A stretch of 64,000 bases of DNA. It comes from Parasponia andersonii (Eukaryota; Streptophyta; Magnoliopsida; Rosales; Cannabaceae). Of the stretch, positions 53,422-64,000 are shown piece by piece; the first letter of the stretch is position 1, and each line of letters opens with the position of its first letter. A program made the translations under genes and the position numbers. The notes beneath the pieces are model-generated. The model had not been told where the DNA came from, searched no databases, and saw only the letters and a program-made list of their open reading frames with translations. The stretch is taken from contig JXTB01000001.1 of NCBI GenBank assembly GCA_002914805.1, positions 4,203,238-4,267,237 of the forward strand, written 5' to 3'.

Positions 53422-56400
53422 ATGGTAGGAGCAGGGTGCTGTCCTCCGATGGATCTGTTCAGGTCGGAGCCGATGCAGCTGGTTCAGCTCATCATCCCCA
53501 TCGAGTCCGCTCACCTCACTGTCTCCTACCTCGGCGACCTTGGTCATCTCCAGTTTAAAGACGTAACTTTCCCTTCAATCCTAAACTCTCAATTCTTGTC
53601 AATTCTCGATTTTTTTTTTTTTGGGCTTATTGAGAGGGATTACACCTTTTGTCTGGCTCGGATTCGCCGAATCGCGATCAGGGTATCTCTTCTTCCTTTG
53701 ATTGGTGTTGTGGTATCTGAAATTAGGGTTTTAGCTGAATTTTGACTTAGTTGAGAATTTTATTTTGATTGAATCATTTCGGGTTTGAATTCACTTGCAT
53801 GGATCGTGGATCAGAATGATCTCTGGTGAATTCGAGATTTGGGCAATTGGGTGTTACTTGTTTCCGACGCTAAGATTTGAGGGCGTCTGACATCTTTTTG
53901 CTCTACTAGTTGTGATGGTTTAGACTTTTGACCGTTTGAGTATGGAAGGAGTTAGCTTTTTTAGTTTGGCATTTAATCTATTATAGTTTACTTGTGCTGG
54001 TTTAAGACTAGTTTTGATTGCGGTGGCGATGAATTTTGCGGTATTTGCCATTTGGGATGCTGCAATACTTACTTGCAATGAGGAAAAATTCAATTCTTTA
54101 TCTCTCTGTACATGCCCAAAATTGGGTTTCGTGGAATTGTTAAGGAAAGAAAAACTGGAGGATTTTATGTTGTTTCCTAAGCAAAAATCGTTAGCTGTAA
54201 GGAAAAGAAATTTAAAAGCAAAAAAAGCATACTTTTCTTGACACATGTTGATGTTGTGAGGATGAGAAGATCGATAGCATGAATTAAGAAATACCTGTAA
54301 ATTGACATGCTCTCTGGCCTATCAATGTTCTCTCTTAATGTGAATAGTTATGATGTCTTGCTTTATAGGTTCTCCAGTTTCTCACCCCTTATAATTTTTT
54401 TTTTGGCTGTATTTTCATCCAGCTCAATTCGGAGAAGAGCCCATTTCAACGGACGTATGCTACTCAGGTGCTTCTGTATTCTGTTACTTCTGTATTTTTA
54501 GTTTTAGAATTTAGTTTATTGCATTAGTTTTTATAAGAAGACTCTTGCATACAGATCTTAATCTAATTATTACCTGATCCTCTTAAGTGGATCTTCTTCT
54601 TCTTCTAAATGAAAGTCTGAAAGATGATAGACTCGCCAAAAAAAAAAAAAAGTAATGATTCTGTAAAATCCTTAATAAACCTAAATATTTGTTGGTTGGT
54701 GCTTCAAGTGTTACCCACTGCTCAAAGTTGCTTTTGTTGTTGGTTAATGCTATCTTTTAAAATAATTTTTTGGGCACTGTATTCACTGTTCCTTTTCCGA
54801 TGTAGATAAAAAGATGTGGAGAGTTGGCACGCAAATTACGTTTCTTCAAGGAGCAGATGTCTAAGGCAGGGTTCTCTCCAAAAACACCTACAACAAGAGT
54901 TGAGATTAGTTTCGATGACTTAGAGGTAAACTAAGAGTCTAAGGCAACCGGTAGTTGGGAGACTTCTATTTCTTTCCTTTAGTTTTTTTCTTCACGTTGT
55001 TTAGTTGTTGTTTATGTGTCATGCTAGGTTAAACTTGGCGAACTTGAGTCAGAGCTGATTGAAATGAATGCAAATGGCGAGAAGTTGCAACGTTCTTATA
55101 ATGAACTTGTAGAATATAAGCTTGTCCTGCAGAAGGTACATTCTTCTTTTGCATTCTTGACTTGTAAATTGCCATGAAGGATCATGGGATGGGAATGTTT
55201 GTGTATTCTTTGAAGCAGACGTGCTTTAGCTTATTCCTAGTTTAATTCTTCAATCAGTAGGGTACATTTAATTTTGAGGAATGAATAGGATGAGAGATGA
55301 AGTGGTGTACCTTCCCCATTCTCAAGTAGACATCTGAATGTTTCTATTGTTTTCTGACTAAATAATAAAATGGATAGATGCATTTTTAATATATATAAAA
55401 CCTTAGCATGAGATGAATCAATAACATGGTATCAAACTTAATTATTTTCTGCCTTTCAGGCTGGTGAGTTTTTTCACTCGGCTCAAAGCAGTGCCCTGGA
55501 GCAGCAGAGAGAATATGAATCACGTCAAGCGGGTGAAGAATCACTTGAAACTCCTCTACTATCAGAGCAAGTACAAGCTTCAACTTTGTTTTTATTTCTT
55601 AGGATTGACAACAATCTTTGTCAGTGAAATAATTGTTTCTATTTGGTTGTTCTGAAGGAAATATCAACTGATGTATCAAAGCAAGTTAAGTTGGGGTTTC
55701 TCGCTGGTTTTGTTCCTAGGGAAAAGTCTATGGCATTTGAGAGGATTCTGTTTCGTGCTACTAGGGGTAATATTTTTCTGAAGCAGTCTGTGGTGGAGAA
55801 TCCTGTTACTGACCCGGTTTCAGGAGAGAAGGTGACTGACTTTTTTTTTTCTACTGTAGGAATATTATTTTTTCAGAATATGCGAGGCAAATGACATGTC
55901 AATCATAACCAAAATTATTTAAGCTTCTTTATTACATTTCTCATTTATCTCTGATCTGTGAATGTCAATGTACAGGTTGAGAAAAATGTTTTTCTGGTTT
56001 TCTACTCCGGAGAAAGAGCAAAGTACAAAATTCTTAAAATATGTGAAGCTTTTGGTGCAAATCGTTATCCTTTTACCGAGGACCTAGGCAGACGACTTCA
56101 GACGATCACTGAGGTAGGGGCTGCATGCATGTCTGGATTATTATTATTATTTTTATCATATTATTGGGAGGTAGCACTTTTTATTTAGACAATGCTCTTC
56201 ATTTTGTCATCCTTCCACACCCCGAAACCTTCGTGATACCACATCTTGCTTCTTTGTTGGTGTGTTGTGTTTGTTTGATTTATCTCCAGGGTTCATAAAT
56301 GGCCTTATTGTGGTCACCTAGTCTGTCATTCTTGTTCTGCAAATTTCAGCTTTGAACTATGCTTGGTACATAAGATAAGATGTGTCAATTGAAGAAGTTA

Positions 56401-59400
56401 GAATTTTCTGCCTTCATAATTATTCAAACATGATATGTTGACTGAGGTTTTCTTTTTCCACAATGTTAAAATGTTGTTCTAGTTATGGTTATTGACTGAC
56501 TCATTGATATGGCTTAAAAGATTTCTGCACTCTTTGATGCATTGCTTTTGCAGAGAATGACTTGCTACGCTGGTAACAAATGAATGAAATAGGTAAAGAA
56601 TTAATTTGGGAGTCAAGCATCAATATGAGAACATTAAGATCTCATGAATAAAAACATCGTGCATTTTTTTGTTTGACGGTTTGTGCTGGAATCATTATAG
56701 AGTTCTTATCCCGAACTAGGAGTTGAAGTTGGTTTCAAGTTCAGGTTAAAAAAGTGGGCAAGGTAGTTTTTGGATTCTCTTTGGGGAGACTTGAACCAAA
56801 TTAAAGAAAACGGACATTCTTAAGATGCAAAGTTTTAAAGTTCTATCTTTTGTTTTTATTATTCTTCTTGAAAAGTTTTTTACCAGGAAAAAATTGTATT
56901 GTCCTTGTTGCATCAGTTGGTCCAGGAATATCTGGTTATAGGAAATTTATTTACTTTTCTTTCTTGTCTCAACAGAATTGTAAATAATTGTATGCTGCTC
57001 TAGTTTGTGATATTTCCTCTTCATGGAAAATATTTTGATCATATTTATGGTGATGCAAGAGTAGTATTAAATGTTAGTTCACTCATAACCTTGCAATTAC
57101 ATCTCCTTTTTTCCTTTTTTGATCTGTTTTGGTAAAATGGTTTCGTCACTATTTGCCTCCGTCAATATCACGTGCTCTACCTGCAACGTGCTTTGCCATC
57201 TCTTTTTCTCTTTGTAATCAATTTGTCAAATTCCAGGTTTCAGGAAGACTCACAGAGCTGAAGACTACTATAGATGCTGGACTGCTGCATCGAGGCAATT
57301 TATTACAGACTATTGGAGATCAATTTGAGCGATGGAATCTTTTGGTCTGTGTCAATTCCTTTGTTTTATAGATATAGCTTAATGAGTTTTGTTTTGGGTC
57401 TACATTGCAACAATGTTTAATTGTTTGACGATGAATTTTTTTGAACGTGTGAAGGTGAGGAAGGAGAAATCCATTTATCACTCTCTAAACATGCTTAGCC
57501 TTGATGTAACAAAAAAATGTCTTGTCGCAGAGGGGTGGAGTCCAATTTTTGCAACAAAGCAGGCAATATTCTTTTTCCCTGTCTCATTCATGTTCTCAGC
57601 ACAGCGAACAAGCACAAACCATAATTCTCTGCTGTGACAGTACAAGTGAAATATGTTATCATTCTTATGGTTTGACTTTGATAATTCCAGATCCAGGATG
57701 CATTAGAGCGGGCGGCATATGACTCCAACTCACAAGTTGGAGCTATTTTCCAGGTTTTGCATACAAAGGAGTCACCACCTACATATTTTCGCACAAACAA
57801 GTTCACTACTGCTTTTCAGGAAATTGTTGATGCATATGGGTCAGTGTTACTCTGAACTCAGACCACCTTCTGCTTTATTACTGACTGTGGAAATTGATAG
57901 CCATTGGAGGAAACCTTCGAGGTTTTTTTATTTTTTATTTTTTTTAATGTGCATATAAATTATTTGATAAATAATCCCTCATTAGCCAAAAAAATTAATA
58001 TGTGATCATCTGTCGCCAGAATAGTTTATTAACATACTTTTAAAGTGTCACTGATATGCTTTTACCTGGGATGTTATGCATGATGATCCATGGAAGTTAT
58101 GTAGTTGACTACTCCCTTTTTTATTTTGATGAGATACATTTACGGGGACTTGAACCCCAGACCGCACACACACACATTTCACCCACCCAACCACTTGATC
58201 AAGCCCCAAGTGGCTACTTCCTCAACTCATGTCCTCTTGGGATTTCTCTTTAGAAGACAAATTTAATTGTTTCACATGTTGGGAAACCTTAGCCAATATG
58301 GGTAACTTTTGTTGCTTCAATCCAATATGAGTTTCTTGTGGCGAGCACAAGCTGCACTCCCATTTTTACTTCTGTTCATTTATTTTGTAACTGAGATAAT
58401 AAGCACTTCTGTTCTAATTAATATAGGACAAATCAAATTGTTTCCCTTTATTCTTTTTATTCATTGTTAATTAAAAATAATATGGTAAGCTTTGATGAAT
58501 GGATGGCATTGTTTTGATCGAGGAAACCATTGAGAATCAATTTGATGATCTCAAAAGAAACTGTAGCTTTAATTTATTGGTATAGATCCTAAATGATGAC
58601 AAGCTTGCTTGGTATTCTAAATGACCGGAAAATAAGACATGGGATCCAAAATAAAGTAATACCACAAGCTAGACATGCTATCACATTCTCACCAATCACC
58701 ATTTTTGAATCTGAAAGACCTGAGAAAGAGCTAAGAAGTCACACCTTGACATAATTTGGGAGCAAAAGTCACTGCCCTGCTCACAGCATGCATGCATAAG
58801 AAGTAGAAACGACATATTTAAGTAGGTCTGGAAGATTATATTCATGCTATTTGTTTTGCTCTCTTTCAGAATGCTAAAATTACTAAGACAACGAGTCCTT
58901 TCTTGTTGCTCTCAGCCGTATTTTGTTTCTAAAACACTGTACGAAATATTGCAAAATATTGCAATACTTAAAATAAGAGTCTAAGTCCTGCATCTTGAAC
59001 ATTTCTCCGTTAGTTTTACTATATCCCAAGTAAAGATCATGACAGATATACGGATTTCCTAAAACATCATTGTTCAATGTCTTTGCAGGGTGGCAAAGTA
59101 CCAAGAAGCAAATCCTGGTGTATATACTATTGTTACGTTTCCATTTCTATTTGCAGTCATGTTTGGTGATTGGGGCCATGGAATATGCTTGTTGCTCGCT
59201 ACTCTGTATTTTATAGCCAGGGAAAAGAAACTTTCTAGTCAGGTAATATAAAGTCCTTAGTTTCTGCTAAAAAAAAAAATTATTATGTGCTCCTGGTTGG
59301 CCTTGGTACTTACATATCTAAGGCATAGAAGCAAACAGGATATATTGCGCCTGGATCATGTCTATCCTTCAGTTAGTTACTATGTCCTGTGGACACACCG

Positions 59401-62279
59401 AACCCATAAGAAAAAGAAAATAGTGATTATTCATGTAACATTCACTGCACTCATTCCCAACTTTGGTTACCAATATATAAACGTGTCTTGATTGAAGAAA
59501 TTTGATTTTCTAGATAGAACGTTTGCCAATCTGTACTTTTCCTATTACATGAACGGTGTTGCTGAAATTGCTGTAGACGGTAATAATCATCACATTCATT
59601 TTCTTCCTTACACCTATACACGATTCACTAATTGTAACCAAAATCCCAGTCTTCTAATTGCTTTCTCACTTTATTTTCTCATCAGTATTTTACAGTTCCT
59701 CTAGACCCTTCTGTTGTGGAGTAAACCATATCCAACCCTTACCAAATGCAAATGAAGTCCTGGAGCTTTTGTGTTTGCTGTGATTCCTGTTTGAGAGTTA
59801 AATTGCTTTATGAGGTTTGAATAGTGTATAAACAAAAGAAAGAAAACCCCTGTTTTCTTGTTGTGGTCTGCATTATTCAATCTTTTAGTTAGTCGTAGGA
59901 CTGCTGGAATTTGCTTTCCTGCTGTTTGGTTGAGTGCCCTAGATTGCCAAGTTGTCAACTTCCAACTTTTAAGACTGATCCAATGTAAAAGCTTTCTGTA
60001 AAGTAACAAATGTTTACAAACACTAAGATTATTGTGCTTCTGGTATTTGTGCCCTGTTATTGTCTGTGTCAGTTAATTAATTGACAATAACTGTATGATA
60101 TAAGTGTTCAAAAGAGATTAGGAAATTATTGTTATGCAAGTCCATGACATTTTTATTTTATCCATGATGGTTGAGTACACAATTTCTTATCATCATTTTT
60201 TCTTTGGTGGAATCTAATAAAATATAGTTCTGGGTTTACAGAAGCTTGGAGACATCACGGAGATGACCTTTGGTGGTCGTTATGTCATTTTGATGATGTC
60301 AGTTTTCTCGATCTACACAGGTTTGATCTACAATGAGTTCTTCTCTGTCCCATTTGAACTGTTTGGCCGCTCGGCATATGCTTGCCGTGATCTTTCTTGC
60401 AGGTATATTTTTTGAAGTTTGAGCATTTAACTATTTATCTCAGCTATATGATCCTTTTTGTTGTGTATACGTATTTCTTGTCCCAATGGGCTTGGGGATG
60501 GTTCATTTTTTTTTTTTTTTTTTTTTTAGAGATGCTACTACAGAGGGTTTGATCAAAGTGCGCCGTACTTATCCATTTGGGCTTGACCCTGTATGGCATG
60601 GTACCCGCAGTGAGCTGCCATTTCTCAATTCTTTGAAGATGAAAATGTCCATTCTTCTTGGAGTGGCCCAAATGAATCTTGGAATCATATTAAGTTATTT
60701 CAATGCCCAGTACTTTGGAAATAGTATAAATATTTGGTAAGCTGTAAACTCTGCACTTTGCAGTTTTGCTTGTTGAAGAAACTTTCAAACATCTCCAACC
60801 CTATCATAATGCCCAATGTGTTGCTAAAGCTGTAAATGTGAATGGATGCTGTAAAAATATAACTTGCATCTGAAATTTGAATTAATTACCTTCTTCTGTT
60901 TCCATACCACTTTTTGTTATCTTGAACTGATTTTAGCTCTGATTTTACAGGTTCCAATTTCTTCCCCAGTTGATATTTTTAAACAGTCTTTTTGGCTATC
61001 TGTCTGTTCTCATCATTTTGAAGTGGTGCACTGGTTCACAAGCTGATTTGTACCACGTAATGATATACATGTTCCTGAGCCCTACTGATGATTTGGGTGA
61101 AAATCAGCTTTTTCCTGGGCAGAAAACAGTACAGGTATTCTTTATGTCTTGCACACTTGTGTCAAACTTTGAAATATTTATTCGAGGTAAATAATTTGGG
61201 AACAACACCTTACCTTCAATGCTTGTTCTTCTAGCTTGTACTCCTGTTGTTGGCTCTTGTTGCTGTGCCGTGGATGCTGCTTCCAAAGCCTTTTCTTTTG
61301 AAGAAACAACATGAAGCAGTATGTTGGAGTTTTTCTTTTGATTTCGTCTGTAATACGTCTTTCATTTATTTGTATCATTCCTAATAGTTGATACGATACA
61401 GAGGCACCAAGGCGAATCCTACACCTTAATTGAGAGCACAGAGGAGAGCTTGCAAGTAGAGTCAAATAATGATTCCCATGGCCATGAAGAGTTCGAGTTT
61501 AGTGAAATTTTTGTCCACCAACTCATACACACCATAGAATTTGTACTTGGAGCTGTCTCAAATACTGCTTCATACCTTCGACTATGGGCACTGAGGTTTG
61601 TTTCTAGGAACTTTAATTTTTTTTGTCAATTTTTGCATTCCTACATGAACATGCTACGATTCAATTTCATGCATGTATATTATTTGTGCAAATTTAAAGT
61701 AATCTGTTTGACTCGAGGTTAGCTATTCTTCCCCCAACTTTAAACTTATCTTTTTTCCCTATTTTTCAGCCTTGCCCACTCAGAGTTGTCCAGTGTCTTC
61801 TATGATAAGGTTCTGCTTCTTGCTTGGGGGTACGTAAATATTTTTTATTATTGTTCTTTGCTCAATTACAATCAATTATACAAGGCTGTGTTCAAAATAT
61901 GTAGAGAATGACCATTGAGCATCATAAAAATGCCTTATCAGCAGTTACTTCGCTCATTCATGAATGACCATTGAGCTTGGAATGAGGATATGGATTGTCA
62001 CATTCTACACTTGAGCTGTCTGACTGGGCTTTAAGATACAAATTAACATGTTCGTTTGTTTTTTATATTTGCAGGTTCAACAATGTCATCATCCTTATAG
62101 TGGGTATCATCGTCTTTATCTTTGCCACAGTTGGAGTTTTACTAGTGATGGAAACACTTAGTGCTTTCCTACACGCATTACGACTTCACTGGGTTGAGTT
62201 CCAAAACAAGTTTTACGAGGGAGATGGTTACAAGTTCCAACCGTTTTCTTTCATGGTGACTGATGATGAAGATGATTGA
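53422..62279 (+). CDS. VHA-a: V-type proton ATPase subunit a, vacuolar VHA-a2/a3-like
   Basis: Eighteen exons give 816 aa: 53422-53562, 54423-54467, 54806-54925, 55028-55135, 55460-55570, 55658-55831, 55976-56113, 57237-57344, 57455-57562, 57691-57839, 59089-59242, 60242-60402, 60530-60736, 60951-61134, 61235-61318, 61402-61595, 61770-61829, 62075-62279. The N-terminal half is the cytosolic arm ([14 protein letters not shown] start, coiled-coil region near residues 60-140). The C-terminal half carries the membrane helices of the Vo sector. The essential arginine for proton transfer is present (YLRLWALS, R724; R735 in yeast Vph1). The family couples V1 ATP hydrolysis to H+ flow through the c-ring. 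The N-terminal CCPPMD motif and overall sequence fit the tonoplast a2/a3 type better than the TGN a1 type, an inference from remembered relatives. Intron 9 (57563-57690) uses a GC donor. Introns 7 and 10 exceed 1 kb. Confidence 0.95.
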
Positions 62280-63475
62280 TGAATCGAATTGTCATCGTAG
62301 CGTATCATTGAGTACTGAGGTAGTTTTGCGTGTGGATAGGTATGGATCTGAGTTGATTCTTTTATTTGTAATTTGAGAAGAAGGCAATTGGGATAATTGA
62401 AATGCAACTTGGGGATATTAGGGGCTTTTCAGATTGAGCGCCACCCCCATTGCTTGTTTATTTGTTATTGAAATGAATAAGTAGTTCTTGGGCCAGTGGC
62501 TTGATGATATGTGGTAGCGTATGTGGCCATATGTAATTTTATATTATCCAACCAACTCTATTTATATATAATACATTTATATTCCTATGAAAATTCAGTT
62601 TCCCTTAAACCTTTAAGAGGGGTTCTTCATGATACAATAGTCATTGTATGATGTTAATTAGCCTCTAAATTTTGTTCCAGACCAGCTAATATCTCTGTCG
62701 ATAATTTCGCTTTGACAATTGTATGAACCAAGTATTATGAGGTTGTGTTTAGCAATTTAATTATTGTGTTTGCTGGTGATTTTATATTCTAGAACTTAAT
62801 ACCATACATAATGTGCGTGTCAATAGTAATAGATTGCGTCATGTGTTACTCCATCTACATTCTCAATTCTCTCGTGAGTCTCTCATCTCTTCATTGCTTT
62901 ATTGATTTTTTTTTCTACCGTCTTGTAAAGGAGTAATAGTTACGACTACTTTTTTGTAAACTAAACTTTGATTAGTTAGCAATTTTTTCTATAGGAAAAT
63001 TTTCACGCCAAGACGAATTCTTCTGACATTTATATCACATTTACAATGCAATCAAAAAAGATTGCCTTCGTTTGGGGCCTAGCTTCGGTTTAGACATGAC
63101 CAGATTCTTGTTTCGATAGGCTGGTTGAAAGCAGTCTGTTGTGGTATTGAAAAGTTGGGCATCAAAAGCTCGCTTGTTAATCATTGGTACGTTCTTTATT
63201 GTTGTCGAATAGCTAGAGTGCAAATATTAGAATCTTTCCTTTCATTGCACCACAAAGCTGACTTCAGAGTAAAGAGAACATTTTAGGTTCACAATAATGT
63301 GATAGAATTTGCCATAAAAAAGTACATCAATCTGTTTGGACAGAAAGCCCTTCTTCATTCTTGTCATTTTGATTAAAGACAAAGCTGAAAAATCACAGAT
63401 GGCACTGCCATTTTTAATATTTACATACAATTGGGTCTCATGAACTATAAAAATGTCTTCTTGTTGGAATAAACC
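62280..63475. other. Convergent 3' ends and intergenic DNA
   Basis: The VHA-a 3' UTR lies at the left and the 3' UTR of the minus-strand protease at the right. VHA-a and the protease are convergent, with stops about 1.2 kb apart. No gene between them; frames at 63041-63223 and 63242-63430 show no domain. Confidence 0.55.
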
Positions 63476-64000
63476 CTAATGTGAAGGGGTATGGACGGCA
63501 GCAACAGTCGAAACCATCGAGTCTACACCACAGACATTTCGGCCCCTACAGATTTTGTAGAACCCACTCTCTCCCCAGTTCTCTCCCCACGAGTTCTTTA
63601 TGATCCAGTATGGCTTGTTCTTCATCCTAGAAGGAGCATACCCGGACGAACCATAACCCACCAGCAACACACCATGATCAAGTCTCTTTGAGCATATATA
63701 AGGGCATGAAACCCCACCAACGTATGTTTGCATGAACACTGCGTTGATAGCCACTGCAAATCAAAGCCAAAAACCAGAGTCAATCGCAGCCATTGATCAG
63801 TGTCGAAGGTCATGAAAAAAACAAAAAAAAAGAATCCCTTTTGCTTTTGGCCTTTGAAGTTCTGAGTGAAAGTGTGAAAGGGATTATTTACCTGCAAGAG
63901 GACCGTTCTTAACCAGATTGGCAGCGATTTGATCCTCATCGAGGGAGACAACACTGAAGTTGGCCACCGATGCTGCAATCTTCTTCTTGTCGAACTTGCA
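63476..64000 (-). CDS. RD19-like papain-family cysteine protease, C-terminal part
   Basis: Minus strand, running off the right edge. Exons 63892 to beyond 64000 and 63476-63753 join in phase (GCA-G|TG) across a GT-AG intron, giving 128 visible residues up to the stop at 63476. Recognisable are KNGPLAVAINAVFMQTY, GGVSCPYIC, the catalytic His in LDHGVLLVGYG, the catalytic Asn in WIIKNSWGENWG, and GFYKICRGRNVCGVDSMVST. This matches the C1A papain fold in the RD19 (cathepsin F-like) plant subgroup, which are lytic-compartment proteases often induced by drought or infection. The signal peptide, propeptide and active-site Cys lie outside the window, so activity cannot be judged. Confidence 0.92.

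Noticed and set aside
53040..53547. Minus-strand frames over the VHA-a leader
   Set aside because: Arg/Glu repeats come from the CT microsatellite read in antisense.
54014..54246. Frames on both strands inside the first VHA-a intron
   Set aside because: They lie within the intron defined by the exon 1/exon 2 join and carry no recognisable domain.

Overview
The window is plant nuclear DNA from a eudicot. It is AT-rich and carries intron-split genes whose products match plant families: coatomer alpha, a SHI/STY/LRP1-type transcription factor, the replicative helicase subunit MCM4, vacuolar H+-ATPase subunit a and an RD19-type cysteine protease. Long gene-poor stretches hold microsatellites, inverted-repeat (MITE-like) elements and one large LTR retrotransposon. 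The species cannot be named from the sequence alone. There is one assembly gap (244 N) and three single n positions (7756, 32976, 37297).

Layout. 0.3-5.5 kb: coatomer alpha gene (3 coding exons, + strand). 5.5-10 kb: AT-rich intergenic DNA with the gap and several inverted-repeat elements. 10.26-10.83 kb: an intronless gene for an unrecognised acidic protein. 10.9-18 kb: intergenic, with local duplications and one foldback element. 18.16-19.98 kb: two-exon SRS-family gene whose leader carries short upstream ORFs. 20-24.2 kb: intergenic. 24.24-32.64 kb: an LTR retrotransposon with 2.2/2.05 kb LTRs and a 4.1 kb interior that has no recognisable gag-pol, so it looks non-autonomous. 32.6-45.3 kb: a gene-free stretch rich in MITEs (CACTA-like, Mutator-like and others), minisatellites and a possible old LTR. 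45.49-50.95 kb: MCM4 (18 exons) behind two E2F-type sites. 51-53.2 kb: intergenic with a 568 bp long-TIR element. 53.42-62.28 kb: vacuolar-type VHA-a (18 exons). 63.48-64 kb: the 3' end of a minus-strand RD19-like protease that runs off the window.

The genes are independent housekeeping or developmental loci and do not form a pathway. Coatomer alpha (Golgi-ER vesicles), VHA-a (vacuole acidification) and the protease (vacuolar/lytic family) all belong to the endomembrane system, but nothing suggests co-regulation. I reconstructed splice sites by hand. The MCM4 and VHA-a models stay in frame over all 18 exons (846 and 816 aa), and each needs one non-canonical GC-AG intron. I found no convincing undescribed system. 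The best leads are the coding-poor LTR element, the set of inverted-repeat families (one copy with a 9 bp target duplication), the ATGA uORF/start overlap in the SRS gene and the two GC-AG introns.
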